Assembly: GCA_002292215.1 (NCBI GenBank)
Contig: DBBN01000022.1
Span: 2,544 to 18,002 of the forward strand
Reading direction: 5' to 3'
DNA length: 15,459 nucleotides
Source of the DNA: Glaciecola sp. UBA983
GTDB lineage: Bacteria; Pseudomonadota; Gammaproteobacteria; Enterobacterales; Alteromonadaceae
The position numbers and the translations under genes are program-made. This document shows, in pieces, positions 1 to 8,141 of the stretch (position 1 is the stretch's first letter; every line of letters begins with the position of its first letter). The notes under the pieces are model-generated. The model ran no database searches, was not told the origin of the DNA, and saw only the letters and a program-made list of their open reading frames with translations.

Positions 1-1208
1 CCTGAGCCTGAACGCCCTACCAAACCGACTTTTTCGCCAGCTTTTATCTGTAAATTTAATGACTGAAATACCTCGACGGCATTGCCAGTATGCGTTTGAT
101 AAGCAAACGTAACCTGATTGATAGCAATGGCACCACCGGCGATTGTTAATTGCTTTGCGCTGCTGTGATCTTGGATCTCAATGGGTACAGATAAAGAGTT
201 GATCCCATCTTGCACTGTCCCGATATTTTCAAAAATCGACGACACTTCCCACATGATCCATTGTGACATGCCATTCAAACGCAATGCTAAACTGACTGTA
301 ATCGCTAACGCCCCCCCACTGACCAAACTATCCGTCCATAAACTAATAGCTAAGGCTGTCACCGATAATACCAATAATGCATTTGAAAACCACACGCAAC
401 CATACAATACCGTGACCAAGCGCATCTGCGGATGGACGGTTTGTAGAAATCCATCCATGCCTTCTTTGGCATAAGTTGCTTCACGTGCTGAATGCGAAAA
501 TAACTTCACCGTCATGATATTGGTATAACTATCAATAATTCGTCCAGTCATAATTGAACGCGCATCCGCTTGATTTTTTGATACGCGTTTAAGCTTAGGT
601 AAAATTGCTCGAAGAATAGTCACGTACACTACCAACCAAATCACAAATGGCAATGCAAGCATCGGATCTGTGGCAAATACCACCACCACGATACTAATAA
701 AATACACACAAATGTAGACCATTAAATCGAGTAATTTCATTACCGTTTCACGCACTGCTAGTGCTGTTTGCATGATTTTGGTAGCTACACGCCCTGCAAA
801 TTCATCTTGGAAAAATGACAGAGATTGACTCAAAATATATTGATGTGCCATCCAGCGGATCCGCATCGGATAATTACCGAGTAAGGCTTGATGGGTTAAA
901 AATGATTGCGTGATCACTAAGATTGGCAGTATCACCACAAGAATCAATCCCATGATAATCAAGCTTGTTTGTTCTTCTGCAATAAAAGTCGCTGGATCAC
1001 GAGTAGAAAACCAGTCTACTAACTGCCCCATATACCCAAACAAAGACACTTCTAACATCGCAATACACGCGGCGAGTACGGATACACAAGCTAATACAGG
1101 CCAAATCCCTTTAGAAAAATGTAGGCAAAACGCAAACACGCCTTTGGGTGGTTGAGTCAGTTTAGTGTCGGGAAAGGGAGTAATTAGGCTTTCGAACCAA
1201 GCGAACAT
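1..1208 (-). CDS. ABC transporter half-molecule, permease plus ATP-binding domain (partial)
   Basis: This is a membrane exporter of the MsbA/MdlB type, a half-transporter that would act as a dimer in the inner membrane. Reading from the ATG at 1208, 402 codons are visible. A short cytoplasmic N-terminus is followed by roughly six hydrophobic segments in residues 30-320, with the start of the nucleotide-binding domain from about residue 350. The window ends inside the Walker A motif (GRSGSG at the last visible residues), so the Walker A lysine, signature motif, Walker B and H-loop lie outside. Motifs such as FAGRVATKIMQT near residue 140 and HSAREATYA near 240 are typical of the coupling regions of this family. 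The substrate cannot be told from sequence. A weak AAGG at 1216-1219 precedes the start. The family is secure; the specific function is unknown. Confidence 0.9.
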   Translation of the reverse strand, partial: MFAWFESLITPFPDTKLTQPPKGVFAFCLHFSKGIWPVLACVSVLAACIAMLEVSLFGYMGQLVDWFSTRDPATFIAEEQTSLIIMGLILVVILPILVITQSFLTHQALLGNYPMRIRWMAHQYILSQSLSFFQDEFAGRVATKIMQTALAVRETVMKLLDLMVYICVYFISIVVVVFATDPMLALPFVIWLVVYVTILRAILPKLKRVSKNQADARSIMTGRIIDSYTNIMTVKLFSHSAREATYAKEGMDGFLQTVHPQMRLVTVLYGCVWFSNALLVLSVTALAISLWTDSLVSGGALAITVSLALRLNGMSQWIMWEVSSIFENIGTVQDGINSLSVPIEIQDHSSAKQLTIAGGAIAINQVTFAYQTHTGNAVEVFQSLNLQIKAGEKVGLVGRSGS

Positions 1209-1293
1209 GCAGTAACCTTGTCGGTAATATTACAGATAAATAAAGCAGTCAAGGATAATGCATATCACGTAAAAGCGCTATGTTGGCGATGGG

Positions 1294-1914
1294 TTATTTT
1301 GCAAGGGCGTGTATGATCGCTTGTACATTATCATGATGGTTTTGACGCCATTGTGTCAGGGTTTGTCCGGCATCTTTAGTATTGCGTTGCTGAGCGATAA
1401 GTAAGGCTTCTTCTGCTTGGGCTTGAGGGATCACTGCTACACCATCATTATCAGCGACAATAATATCGCCAGCGACGACCGTAACACCTCCGACGGTGAC
1501 GGTTGGTAAGTCTTCTGTCAGGATTTTTTTCGCACCCGGTTTTGGGCATACACCTAAAGCATGGATCGGAAATTGTAGGGCTTTGACTTCATCGATATCG
1601 CGCACTACTCCATCAACAATAAACCCTGCAATGCCGTTTTGCTGCGCAATCGCACAGACATTTCCGCCACTGACTGCATATTGATCATCAGCTTCAACCA
1701 CTAATATATCACCCGACAGGGCATCATAAATCGCTTTATGCACCATCAAGTGATCACCAGGGGCGCATTTTACTGTATAAGCCCGACCTGCCACTCTAGG
1801 CATATCTGCCCATAATGGATGAATACGAAAATCCATGAATTGTGTTCTTGGCAGAGCATCAGCCAAATCACAGGTTGAGATTGTTAGATATTCTTGATAG
1901 AGCGCATGCGTCAT
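1294..1914 (-). CDS. RraA-family protein, probable class II HMG/CHA-type aldolase
   Basis: A 206-residue protein of the RraA / 4-hydroxy-4-methyl-2-oxoglutarate aldolase family. These are metal-dependent pyruvate aldolases or oxaloacetate decarboxylases of the cytosol, or in the RraA branch inhibitors of RNase E. The visible pattern is G84, twenty residues, then R105-D106-x-x-E109. I recall G-X20-R-D-X2-E/D as the diagnostic motif of the aldolases, with the final acidic residue distinguishing them from true RraA. The length (206) also fits the aldolases better than RraA (about 160). The gene starts 15 bases after the MAPEG gene and is probably co-transcribed with it. No aromatic-degradation genes lie nearby, so the physiological substrate is open. 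The family is sure; the aldolase activity is inferred. Confidence 0.85.
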   Translation of the reverse strand: MTHALYQEYLTISTCDLADALPRTQFMDFRIHPLWADMPRVAGRAYTVKCAPGDHLMVHKAIYDALSGDILVVEADDQYAVSGGNVCAIAQQNGIAGFIVDGVVRDIDEVKALQFPIHALGVCPKPGAKKILTEDLPTVTVGGVTVVAGDIIVADNDGVAVIPQAQAEEALLIAQQRNTKDAGQTLTQWRQNHHDNVQAIIHALAK

Positions 1915-1929
1915 GTTGTTATTCCCTTA

Positions 1930-2343
1930 TTACATTAACGGCTGCATAAACAACCATGTCCAGTAAGCACAAATCGCAAACTGCACTAAAAAAGTCGCAA
2001 AGCGTAATTGAATTGCCAATGGACTAGTTGAGATGAGTAAAATCAAGGATTGTGCTAAACGCGCACCAAGTAATACATACGCTAATCCATCAGTGATGTC
2101 GGTGCTACCAGTAGCTATGGCATAGAGTAACAGGCCACCAATAAACGGAAAACACTCAACCGCATTAGCATGCACGCGAGTTAAGCGAAAACCAAAGGCC
2201 GGCACATCGGAGCCATCGGCCGCAAATTTTAAATTTTTGTTGTAACCGCTCATGCCTAAGTAAGTTCGATAACCGGCTAAAGCTAATAAACTAACTAATA
2301 TTAGGACAATATAATGTAAAAATACGATAGATGTGGCTGTCAT
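1930..2343 (-). CDS. MAPEG family membrane protein
   Basis: A 137-residue integral membrane protein of the MAPEG family (membrane-associated proteins in eicosanoid and glutathione metabolism). Four hydrophobic helices are visible, at roughly residues 7-25, 63-80, 84-104 and 112-133. The hallmark polar stretch RVHANAVECFPF (56-67) lies at the start of helix 2, and an arginine-bearing ARLAQS segment follows. Bacterial members are usually glutathione-dependent or uncharacterised. The start at 2343 is preceded by AAGGA at a good distance. A gst gene occurs about 11 kb away but is not linked in an operon. The gene sits between dbpA (72 bases upstream) and the RraA-family gene (15 bases downstream). 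A poor promoter candidate, TTGCAA/TTTAAT, lies in the upstream gap. Family sure, function unknown. Confidence 0.88.
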   Translation of the reverse strand: MTATSIVFLHYIVLILVSLLALAGYRTYLGMSGYNKNLKFAADGSDVPAFGFRLTRVHANAVECFPFIGGLLLYAIATGSTDITDGLAYVLLGARLAQSLILLISTSPLAIQLRFATFLVQFAICAYWTWLFMQPLM

Positions 2344-2356
2344 GACGCTTCCTTGT

Positions 2357-2399
2357 TGTTTGCATCTACATTAAATGACTAATATCGATTTTGCAAACA
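2357..2399. repeat. 8-bp perfect inverted repeat in the dbpA-MAPEG gap
   Basis: TGTTTGCA at 2357-2364 and TGCAAACA at 2392-2399 are exact reverse complements separated by 27 bases. There is no T-run beside it and the loop is long, so it does not look like a terminator. It could be a paired operator half-site for the MAPEG gene or a chance occurrence. Confidence 0.3.
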
Positions 2400-2415
2400 T
2401 AAACATGGCGCTAGT

Positions 2416-3789
2416 CTAACAACGCCTTGCCCTAAACTTCTTCCCTTTAATCTTGCCTTCACGAAATTGTGCCATCGCGCGTTTTACACTGCGTAACTTC
2501 ACCGCAATAAACGACACTTGATTCGTTACATTAATTTTGCCAATGTCTTCGCCATCAATGCCCGCTTCTTTGGTTAACGAGCCTAAGATATCACCTGGAC
2601 GAAGTTTTTGGCGCTTACCACCATCAATACTCAAGGTTACATATTCAGGTTGAATAATACGGTTAGCATGAAAACGTACGCTTTCAATGCCTTTAGGCTT
2701 AAGCACGACTTGGGCGTGTGCTTCTATTTCACGTAAATTTGCCATTTCAGCATCGCTGACTAACGTCACAGCAAGACCTTCAGCATCAGCTCGACCAGTA
2801 CGACCAATGCGATGTACATACACATCAGGCTCTTCACTCACTGTGTAGTTAATCACTAAATCTACCGCATCAATATCCAGCCCGCGCGCAGCAACATCCG
2901 TTGCCACTAGCACCAAGGCTGATTTATGCGCAAAACGAGTCAATACTTGGGTGCGTTCGCGTTGTTCTAAATCACCATTTAGGGCAACCGCCGAGATATC
3001 TTTTTGTTGTAAATATTCAGTTAGCTCAAACGTTTGAATTTTAGTGTGACAAAATACAATCGCTGCTTTGGCCTGATAATGCGTAATAATTGCGGCAACC
3101 GCTTGTTGACGATGCTCATCAGACACTTTATAGGCAATCTGTTGGATCTTCGTTTCACTATGCAGTGATTGGGTTTCAATACGCTTTGGTGTTTTTTGTA
3201 CAACATCAGAGATCTGCGCAATCGTATCGGGGTAAGTAGCAGAAAACATTAAGGTTTGACGCACTTTAGGTAAGTGTTTAAAAATCACCTCCAGCTCATC
3301 ATAAAAGCCCATATCTAACATACGATCCGCCTCATCGAGCACGAACTGTTTTAGATTGTGCAATTTAACACGATGATTAAGCATGTGATCCATTACTCGA
3401 CCGGGCGTCCCCACAATAATATGCGGAGGATGACGTAATGTCGCAATTTGTCCATTCATCGGAATACCACCACACAAGGTAGTGATCTTCACATTATCCA
3501 TCCGGCGGGCTAACAAGCGCAATTGCTCAGCAACTTGGTCAGCTAATTCCCGAGTCGGGCATAACACTAAGGCATGCGTGTAAGTACGTTTTTCATCTAG
3601 GCCTTGCAATATCCCCAAACCAAATGCAGCCGTTTTACCACTTCCGGTTTTGGCTTGCGCTAAAACGTCTTCTCCGGCTAACACCACCGGTATAGTCGCT
3701 GCTTGGATATCAGTAAGTTGCGTATAGCCAAGTTCTGTCACTGATTGAATCAGTTCAGGGCGTAAATTAAGGGTTGTAAAATCAGTCAT
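2416..3789 (-). CDS. dbpA: ATP-dependent RNA helicase DbpA (23S rRNA-specific DEAD-box)
   Basis: DbpA unwinds RNA during 50S subunit assembly and is directed to hairpin 92 of 23S rRNA by its C-terminal domain. From the ATG at 3789 the protein has 457 residues, the length of E. coli DbpA. Visible motifs: Q motif GYTQLTDIQ (21-29), AKTGSGKT (46-53), PTREL (78-82), TPGR (128-131), DEAD (152-155), SAT (183-185) and HRIGRTGR (326-333). The DbpA RNA-binding domain occupies about 383-457, with GKRQKLRPGDILG and a basic end (KGKKFRARR). A longer in-frame start at 3879 exists but lies inside pyrC and adds 30 unrelated residues, so I reject it. The start overlaps the pyrC stop (TAATG), with no clear ribosome site, which suggests translation by reinitiation. 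Confidence 0.96.
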   Translation of the reverse strand: MTDFTTLNLRPELIQSVTELGYTQLTDIQAATIPVVLAGEDVLAQAKTGSGKTAAFGLGILQGLDEKRTYTHALVLCPTRELADQVAEQLRLLARRMDNVKITTLCGGIPMNGQIATLRHPPHIIVGTPGRVMDHMLNHRVKLHNLKQFVLDEADRMLDMGFYDELEVIFKHLPKVRQTLMFSATYPDTIAQISDVVQKTPKRIETQSLHSETKIQQIAYKVSDEHRQQAVAAIITHYQAKAAIVFCHTKIQTFELTEYLQQKDISAVALNGDLEQRERTQVLTRFAHKSALVLVATDVAARGLDIDAVDLVINYTVSEEPDVYVHRIGRTGRADAEGLAVTLVSDAEMANLREIEAHAQVVLKPKGIESVRFHANRIIQPEYVTLSIDGGKRQKLRPGDILGSLTKEAGIDGEDIGKINVTNQVSFIAVKLRSVKRAMAQFREGKIKGKKFRARRC

Positions 3790-4820
3790 TATACTAGTTG
3801 CCACGCTATCGCCTGTCCGGCGAAAAATGGGACAATATCGTCCCCAGTTGAAAGTGCGATTTGCTCTGGGATCGTCCATTCTTGGCGTTGCAAAGTAATC
3901 GTTGTTGTATTTCTCGGTAACCCGTAAAAATCAGGCCCGTGAAGAGAGGCAAAGCCTTCTAATTTATCTAACGCACCCAATTCTTCAAATACTTGGGCAT
4001 ATAATTCAATCGCGCTCCATGCGCTATAACAACCCGCACAGCCACATGCAGATTCTTTCTTATGTTTTTCATGTGGCGCTGAATCCGTGCCTAAGAAAAA
4101 CTTAGACGATCCAGAAGCAACTGCAGCGCGCAATGCTTGTTGGTGAGTGTTACGTTTTAATACCGGTAAACAATAATTATGGGGTTTTACACCACCAACT
4201 AATAAATCATTTCGGTTTAATAATAAATGCTGAGGCGTAATGGTCGCCGCAACATTCGCAGAAGCCGCCAATACAAAATCTGCCGCGTCTTTGGTTGTGA
4301 TGTGCTCAAAGACGATTTTCAAGCCAGGAAAAGCAGCGACAATATGCTGTAAGTGTTGCTCAATAAACTCTGCTTCACGGTCAAAAATATCAACATGCGC
4401 TTGCGTCACTTCACCATGAATGAGTAATAACATACCCACTTCTTGCATGATCTCAAAGATCGGATACAAGGCCTCTACCCCTTTCACGGCAGCATCAGAG
4501 TTGGTGGTCGCCCCTGCTGGATATAACTTTGCAGCCACTACACCGGCCGCCTTGGCTTCGCGAATATCATCCGCGCTGGTGATGTTGGTTAAAAATAAGG
4601 TGACCAGAGGTTCAAAATCTGGAAAATCAGTAGCATGCGCTAAAATACGCTCACGATACGCAATTGCTTGCTCAGTCGTTGTGACCGGAGGGACTAAATT
4701 TGGCATGGCAATGGCCCGACGGAAACAACGTGCAGTCGCAGGTACGGTCTCTGCTAACATCTCGCCATCACGAAAATGTAAATGCCAATCATCAGGGGTA
4801 GTCAAAGTAAGGGTTTGCAT
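3789..4820 (-). CDS. pyrC: Dihydroorotase (pyrimidine biosynthesis)
   Basis: Dihydroorotase reversibly cyclises N-carbamoyl-aspartate to dihydroorotate, the third step of de novo pyrimidine synthesis, in the cytosol. The protein has 343 residues (E. coli PyrC is about 348) and belongs to the short class that acts as a free homodimer. Expected zinc ligands are all present: H13 and H15 in HLHFRDG, the carbamylated lysine K98 in AAKLYPAG, H135, H173, and the catalytic D246 in GTDSAPH. The cysteine-rich CGCAGC stretch (259-264) is normal for this class. The start has only a weak ribosome site. A purine-repressor-like sequence lies upstream, at 4868-4883. The stop codon TAA shares its last base with the dbpA ATG. 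Confidence 0.97.
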   Translation of the reverse strand: MQTLTLTTPDDWHLHFRDGEMLAETVPATARCFRRAIAMPNLVPPVTTTEQAIAYRERILAHATDFPDFEPLVTLFLTNITSADDIREAKAAGVVAAKLYPAGATTNSDAAVKGVEALYPIFEIMQEVGMLLLIHGEVTQAHVDIFDREAEFIEQHLQHIVAAFPGLKIVFEHITTKDAADFVLAASANVAATITPQHLLLNRNDLLVGGVKPHNYCLPVLKRNTHQQALRAAVASGSSKFFLGTDSAPHEKHKKESACGCAGCYSAWSAIELYAQVFEELGALDKLEGFASLHGPDFYGLPRNTTTITLQRQEWTIPEQIALSTGDDIVPFFAGQAIAWQLV

Positions 4821-4852
4821 GTTGAGTCACTCTCGGTAAATTATTCCGCTAT

Positions 4853-4883
4853 ATTATGCCCTAATCACAGCAAACTTTCGCCT
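4853..4883 (-). promoter_or_regulatory. Candidate pyrC promoter with PUR-box-like site
   Basis: On the minus strand a CATAAT -10-like hexamer occupies 4853-4858, about 35 bases before pyrC. Just upstream, 4868-4883 reads CAGCAAACTTTCGCCT on the plus strand. This matches 11 of 16 positions of the PurR consensus ACGCAAACGTTTGCGT as I recall it, with one half (GCAAAC) intact. The central CG is missing, which weakens the case. E. coli pyrC is known to be PurR-repressed from a site overlapping its promoter. The -35 element is poor. Confidence 0.3.
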
Positions 4884-5005
4884 GATTTCAACATTTATAT
4901 CGTTATGAACAGCATCTAATACTTGCCAATATAAACAAACATGCATTAAGGTAGAAAAAGTTTATTTATCTACACCGCATATTTTGACAAAGGTAGTTCA
5001 GTTGC

Positions 5006-6745
5006 ATGTCAGCCAAAATCAGTCTGCTTAATTTTTTTCCTCAGCCTAATTTCTTCCAGCGTATATTCTTTCCGTTTTTAGACCGTATTCTTGGCATAAC
5101 AAAAATGAATACCTTGTATCAGAAAAATCAGATGCAAGGGTTATCTAAAGAAGACTTTGTCGACAAGTTACTTGATGTACAGCAGATCACTGTGACCAAC
5201 GAAACCTCATTGTTAAACCAAATTCCTGATACGGGTCCCGTAGTCATCGCCAGTAATCATCCCTTTGGTGGTATCGAAGGACTTATTCTTGCTCGAGCTA
5301 TTAGCAAAAAGCGTCCTGATATCAAAGTATTTGCTAACCATGGTCTTAAAGTATTTAAAGAACTCGAAGATTATTTCATCTTTACCAACCCATTATCACC
5401 GAATGATCCTAAAAACGCACCCAGTATTCGACTGGCTATTGCCCACGTCAAAGCCGGTCACCCGTTACTCATTTTTCCAGCCGGGCGGGTGTCTTATTAC
5501 CAAACCGCCCACCAAGAAATTGTTGAGCACAAATGGAACAAGCTGGTTTACCGATTAACTAAAGACGCAGGCGGTGAGTTCGTTGGTGTCTTTGTGCAAG
5601 GCTTAAACCGCCCCTTTTTCTATATTTTAGGACGTATTTATTATCGCCTACGGATGTTGTTGTTGGCGCGTGAACTCATGGCAAATACCCATCGTACCAT
5701 TCAACTTGACCACACTCAGCGTGTGACAATACCGAACCATTTGCCAGCACAAACTGGTGCTGATCTTGCTCGCAGCTTATGCTACGCCGTCGATAGTCGA
5801 TGGCAGTATGCATGGCCGTCTGACCTTTCGCTATCGAATATGGCGCCTCTTGCCCCAGAGATCCCTATAGAAACATTACATCAAGAATTAGCTGATTTGC
5901 CTACACAGCAATGTTTAGTGAGGGTAGGCGAGTTTGCTGTGTATTGGTCAATGCAAACCCAAACACCTGCCATAGTGGATGAAATTGCACGCTTACGTGA
6001 GCTCGTATTTAGAATGCATAATGAAGGCTCAGGTTCAGATCGTGATACGGATAGCTTTGATGCCACTTATACACATTTGTTTGTCGTGCGAACGTCGGAG
6101 GAGTCGACGCAGCCGGCGCATATAATCGGTGCATATCGAATGGGACGGACAGATGAACTTATTGCCGCTAATGGCTTGGACGGATTGTATTTACACAAAA
6201 TGTTTAAGTTTTCGCCAGAATTTATCAATCAACAACAACCTTGCTTGGAAATGGGACGGTCGTTTATTATTCCGCAATATCAACGCTCCCCTCAGGGCTT
6301 ATTTATGTTGTGGCGTGGCATTGGCGAGTTCATGAACGTCTTCCCAAAATATCGAATTTTGTATGGCACTGTGTCTATTAGTAAATTATACCAACCACAA
6401 AGCGTGAGCATTATAGAACATGGACTAGTGAACGCGCCCGAACATGTGCAACCCCGTCAGCATTTTGAGTTTGCCCTACATCCACAATTAGCTGCGTTTG
6501 CATTATCGCAAGGAAGTACTATTCAAATTGGGCTCAACAAGTATGTTAATACTTACTTACAAGCAATCGAACACGATGGAAAGGATTTACCAATACTCGC
6601 CAAACAATACCAAAAGCTAGGTGCTGATTTTCATGCGCTTGGTATTGATACGAGTTTTAATCACACGCCAGGATTGTTGTTGAGTGTGAATATGAAAAAC
6701 GTCCCTGCTCGTATGCAAAAACGTTTTTTGGGGCGTACGCTTTAA
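5006..6745 (+). CDS. olsF: Bifunctional ornithine lipid synthase OlsF (PlsC-like acyltransferase plus GNAT-like acyltransferase)
   Basis: Predicted to make ornithine lipid, a phosphorus-free membrane lipid. The C-terminal domain would N-acylate ornithine with a 3-hydroxy fatty acid, and the N-terminal domain would O-acylate the lyso product. Of 579 residues, about 1-270 form a PlsC/LPLAT-like domain with NHPFGGIEG (84-92) and FPAGRVS (157-163). About 300-510 resemble OlsB/acyl-homoserine-lactone-synthase-type N-acyltransferases, with LRELVFRMH (330-338), LEMGRSFI (414-421) and LWRGIGEFM (435-443). The acyltransferase box is H-X5-E rather than the textbook H-X4-D. Aromatic N-terminal residues 9-30 suggest membrane association. 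AAGGT at 4990-4994 serves the ATG. The gene stands alone, divergent from pyrC. I saw no Pho box upstream, although OlsF in Vibrio is reported to respond to phosphate. The two-domain architecture is clear; the substrate is by homology. Confidence 0.85.
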   Translation: MSAKISLLNFFPQPNFFQRIFFPFLDRILGITKMNTLYQKNQMQGLSKEDFVDKLLDVQQITVTNETSLLNQIPDTGPVVIASNHPFGGIEGLILARAISKKRPDIKVFANHGLKVFKELEDYFIFTNPLSPNDPKNAPSIRLAIAHVKAGHPLLIFPAGRVSYYQTAHQEIVEHKWNKLVYRLTKDAGGEFVGVFVQGLNRPFFYILGRIYYRLRMLLLARELMANTHRTIQLDHTQRVTIPNHLPAQTGADLARSLCYAVDSRWQYAWPSDLSLSNMAPLAPEIPIETLHQELADLPTQQCLVRVGEFAVYWSMQTQTPAIVDEIARLRELVFRMHNEGSGSDRDTDSFDATYTHLFVVRTSEESTQPAHIIGAYRMGRTDELIAANGLDGLYLHKMFKFSPEFINQQQPCLEMGRSFIIPQYQRSPQGLFMLWRGIGEFMNVFPKYRILYGTVSISKLYQPQSVSIIEHGLVNAPEHVQPRQHFEFALHPQLAAFALSQGSTIQIGLNKYVNTYLQAIEHDGKDLPILAKQYQKLGADFHALGIDTSFNHTPGLLLSVNMKNVPARMQKRFLGRTL

Positions 6746-6810
6746 TACAGAACACTAACGGTTAACTGTTCGGCTTGGGATCTCCTGAACGGTAATGGTT
6801 AAACAGCTTA

Positions 6811-7392
6811 CTAGCTAACCCATTTAGCAAACGCATCCGTTAACATCGTTTTGGCTTCTTGTCCTTGTGGCGTATCCAAATACTGCTGTGCTTGCGATAC
6901 ATATTTCATAATCATGCCAGTATCCAAGCCTAGTGTATCAAATTGATTTTTGAGGTCGTTGATGCTTTTTAACGAATCACTATATTCAGCAGCTTTATTC
7001 ATTAAGCCGCCTAACCCACCTTCAGATAACGTCGCGACTGCGGGGACCGCACTTAACAGACTATCGACACCCGGTATCGCGCTAGAGAGTTGCGAGAATT
7101 TTTCACTAGAGATATTTTGTTTAGCGTAATTCAAAATTGCGCCCATGCCGCCAGTGGCTTGTTCGGTTGACACTCCTAAGTTGTCGGTTAACGAAGCAAT
7201 TAGCTCTGCAGCAGAAGGGAATGCATCTGTTGCCATTTGCTTCACATCAGCGGTTTGTGTGGGCGCCGAATCCGAGCCCATACCTAACATATTTTTAACG
7301 CTATCCCACCACCCCTCAGCATGTGATTGTGAGCTATATAATGAGGTGCAAAATAACGTGCAAGATACGACAACAATTGGTAGTGTTTTCAT
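6811..7392 (-). CDS. Secreted DUF2780 family protein
   Basis: A 193-residue protein of unknown function that resembles the DUF2780 family seen in Vibrio and Shewanella. Residues 1-25 form a signal peptide (K2, a hydrophobic core at 4-16, cleavage likely after SHA at 23-25), so the mature protein should be periplasmic or exported. The mature part starts with a tryptophan-bearing segment (GWWDSVKNMLGMG). It is rich in Ala, Ser, Gly and Leu and looks helical, with a Gly-rich patch GGLGGLMNKA near residue 125-135. There is no lipobox cysteine. The start is supported by AAAGGA eight to ten bases upstream. It is convergent with olsF, 65 bases apart, and stands alone. Confidence 0.75.
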   Translation of the reverse strand: MKTLPIVVVSCTLFCTSLYSSQSHAEGWWDSVKNMLGMGSDSAPTQTADVKQMATDAFPSAAELIASLTDNLGVSTEQATGGMGAILNYAKQNISSEKFSQLSSAIPGVDSLLSAVPAVATLSEGGLGGLMNKAAEYSDSLKSINDLKNQFDTLGLDTGMIMKYVSQAQQYLDTPQGQEAKTMLTDAFAKWVS

Positions 7393-7474
7393 AATATTAG
7401 TCCTTTAAAAAATTATTTATTCTTCCGAACTATAGATGAAAAATACCCCGATGCAGGATTATTTTTTATAATGA

Positions 7475-8038
7475 TTAATTCTTTTTCGTATAAGCGGCAA
7501 TAATGACAATGCGCTGACCATTTACCCGACCTTCAATATGCAAGGGATTGTCCGATAAACCAATATTACGTACCGGTGTGCCGCGTTTAGCAGTAAATCC
7601 TGCGCCTTTCACATCAAGATCTTTGATGATAGTGACACTATCGCCGGCTTTTAATGCCACACCATTAACATCCAAAGTAGGCTCGTCATTACTGATCATG
7701 CCCGCTTCAGCCCATTGCTTAACATCATCTTCAAGATATAGCATGTCCATACTATCTTGTGCCCAGCTTTCAGTACTCACCCGGCCAAGCATTCGATATG
7801 CCATCACTTGTACCGCTGGTGTTTGTGACCACATACTGTCATTGAGACAACGCCAGTGATTGATATCTAACTCAACTTCACCTTCGATTTGGTCATGGCA
7901 GTTGCCACATAACAAAATCGCACAATTTGCGGTCGTATCGGGAGAATATTCAATGGCGTATGGGATTAAACGGTCTGTCGCCGTACATAATTCACATTGT
8001 TTATTGGCACGTTCAAGGAGATGTTTTTCTAAAGACAT
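7475..8038 (-). CDS. PhnA/YjdM-like zinc-ribbon protein
   Basis: A 187-residue cytosolic protein whose C-terminal half (about 122-187, with LKAGDSVTIIKDLDVKG and RGTPVRNIGL) matches the PhnA/YjdM domain. The N-terminal half carries a zinc-ribbon-like set: C15-x2-C18 and C44-x2-C47. Despite the PhnA name (alkylphosphonate uptake operon in E. coli), the family is not required for phosphonate use and its role is unsettled. It is longer than E. coli YjdM (about 110) because of the N-terminal and middle extension (48-120), a form I recall from other marine gammaproteobacteria. It is monocistronic by position, with a strong extended -10 promoter about 100 bases upstream. No phosphonate genes are nearby. 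Confidence 0.85.
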   Translation of the reverse strand: MSLEKHLLERANKQCELCTATDRLIPYAIEYSPDTTANCAILLCGNCHDQIEGEVELDINHWRCLNDSMWSQTPAVQVMAYRMLGRVSTESWAQDSMDMLYLEDDVKQWAEAGMISNDEPTLDVNGVALKAGDSVTIIKDLDVKGAGFTAKRGTPVRNIGLSDNPLHIEGRVNGQRIVIIAAYTKKN

Positions 8039-8141
8039 GTTGCGGTTTCACTCATAAAAAGATAGGGAAAGCTTGTGCGCATATGAGTACGGCTATAAAA
8101 GCGTAAACTCTAAATGCACTAAGCCCACAAAATAAAAAGGG

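Noticed and set aside
910..1155. Plus-strand open frame opposite the ABC transporter
   Set aside because: The minus strand encodes a continuous ABC permease through this stretch; the plus frame is a shadow.
1224..1252. TTGACT/TATTAC promoter, 17-base spacing, before the ABC transporter gene
   Set aside because: The predicted transcript would start about nine bases before the ATG and cut its ribosome site, so it is doubtful as the functional promoter.
3790..3879. Longer DbpA start adding 30 residues
   Set aside because: It lies inside pyrC, the extra residues do not resemble DbpA, and the 457-residue form equals the known family length.
4041..4060. Cysteine-rich CGCAGC segment in PyrC as an unusual metal site
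   Set aside because: The E. coli-type dihydroorotases carry the same kind of segment as I recall, so it is normal.
4420..4839. Plus-strand open frame of 139 residues opposite pyrC
   Set aside because: Shadow of pyrC; low-complexity composition and no recognisable domain, while the opposite strand has all dihydroorotase ligands.
4984..4989. TTGACA as -35 of an olsF promoter
   Set aside because: It lies only 16 bases before the start codon; no -10 could fit ahead of the gene.
6765..6793. Hairpin between olsF and the DUF2780 gene as a terminator
   Set aside because: ACTGTTCGG can pair with CCTGAACGGT (skipping no bases but with two G-U pairs), but no T-run follows on either strand.
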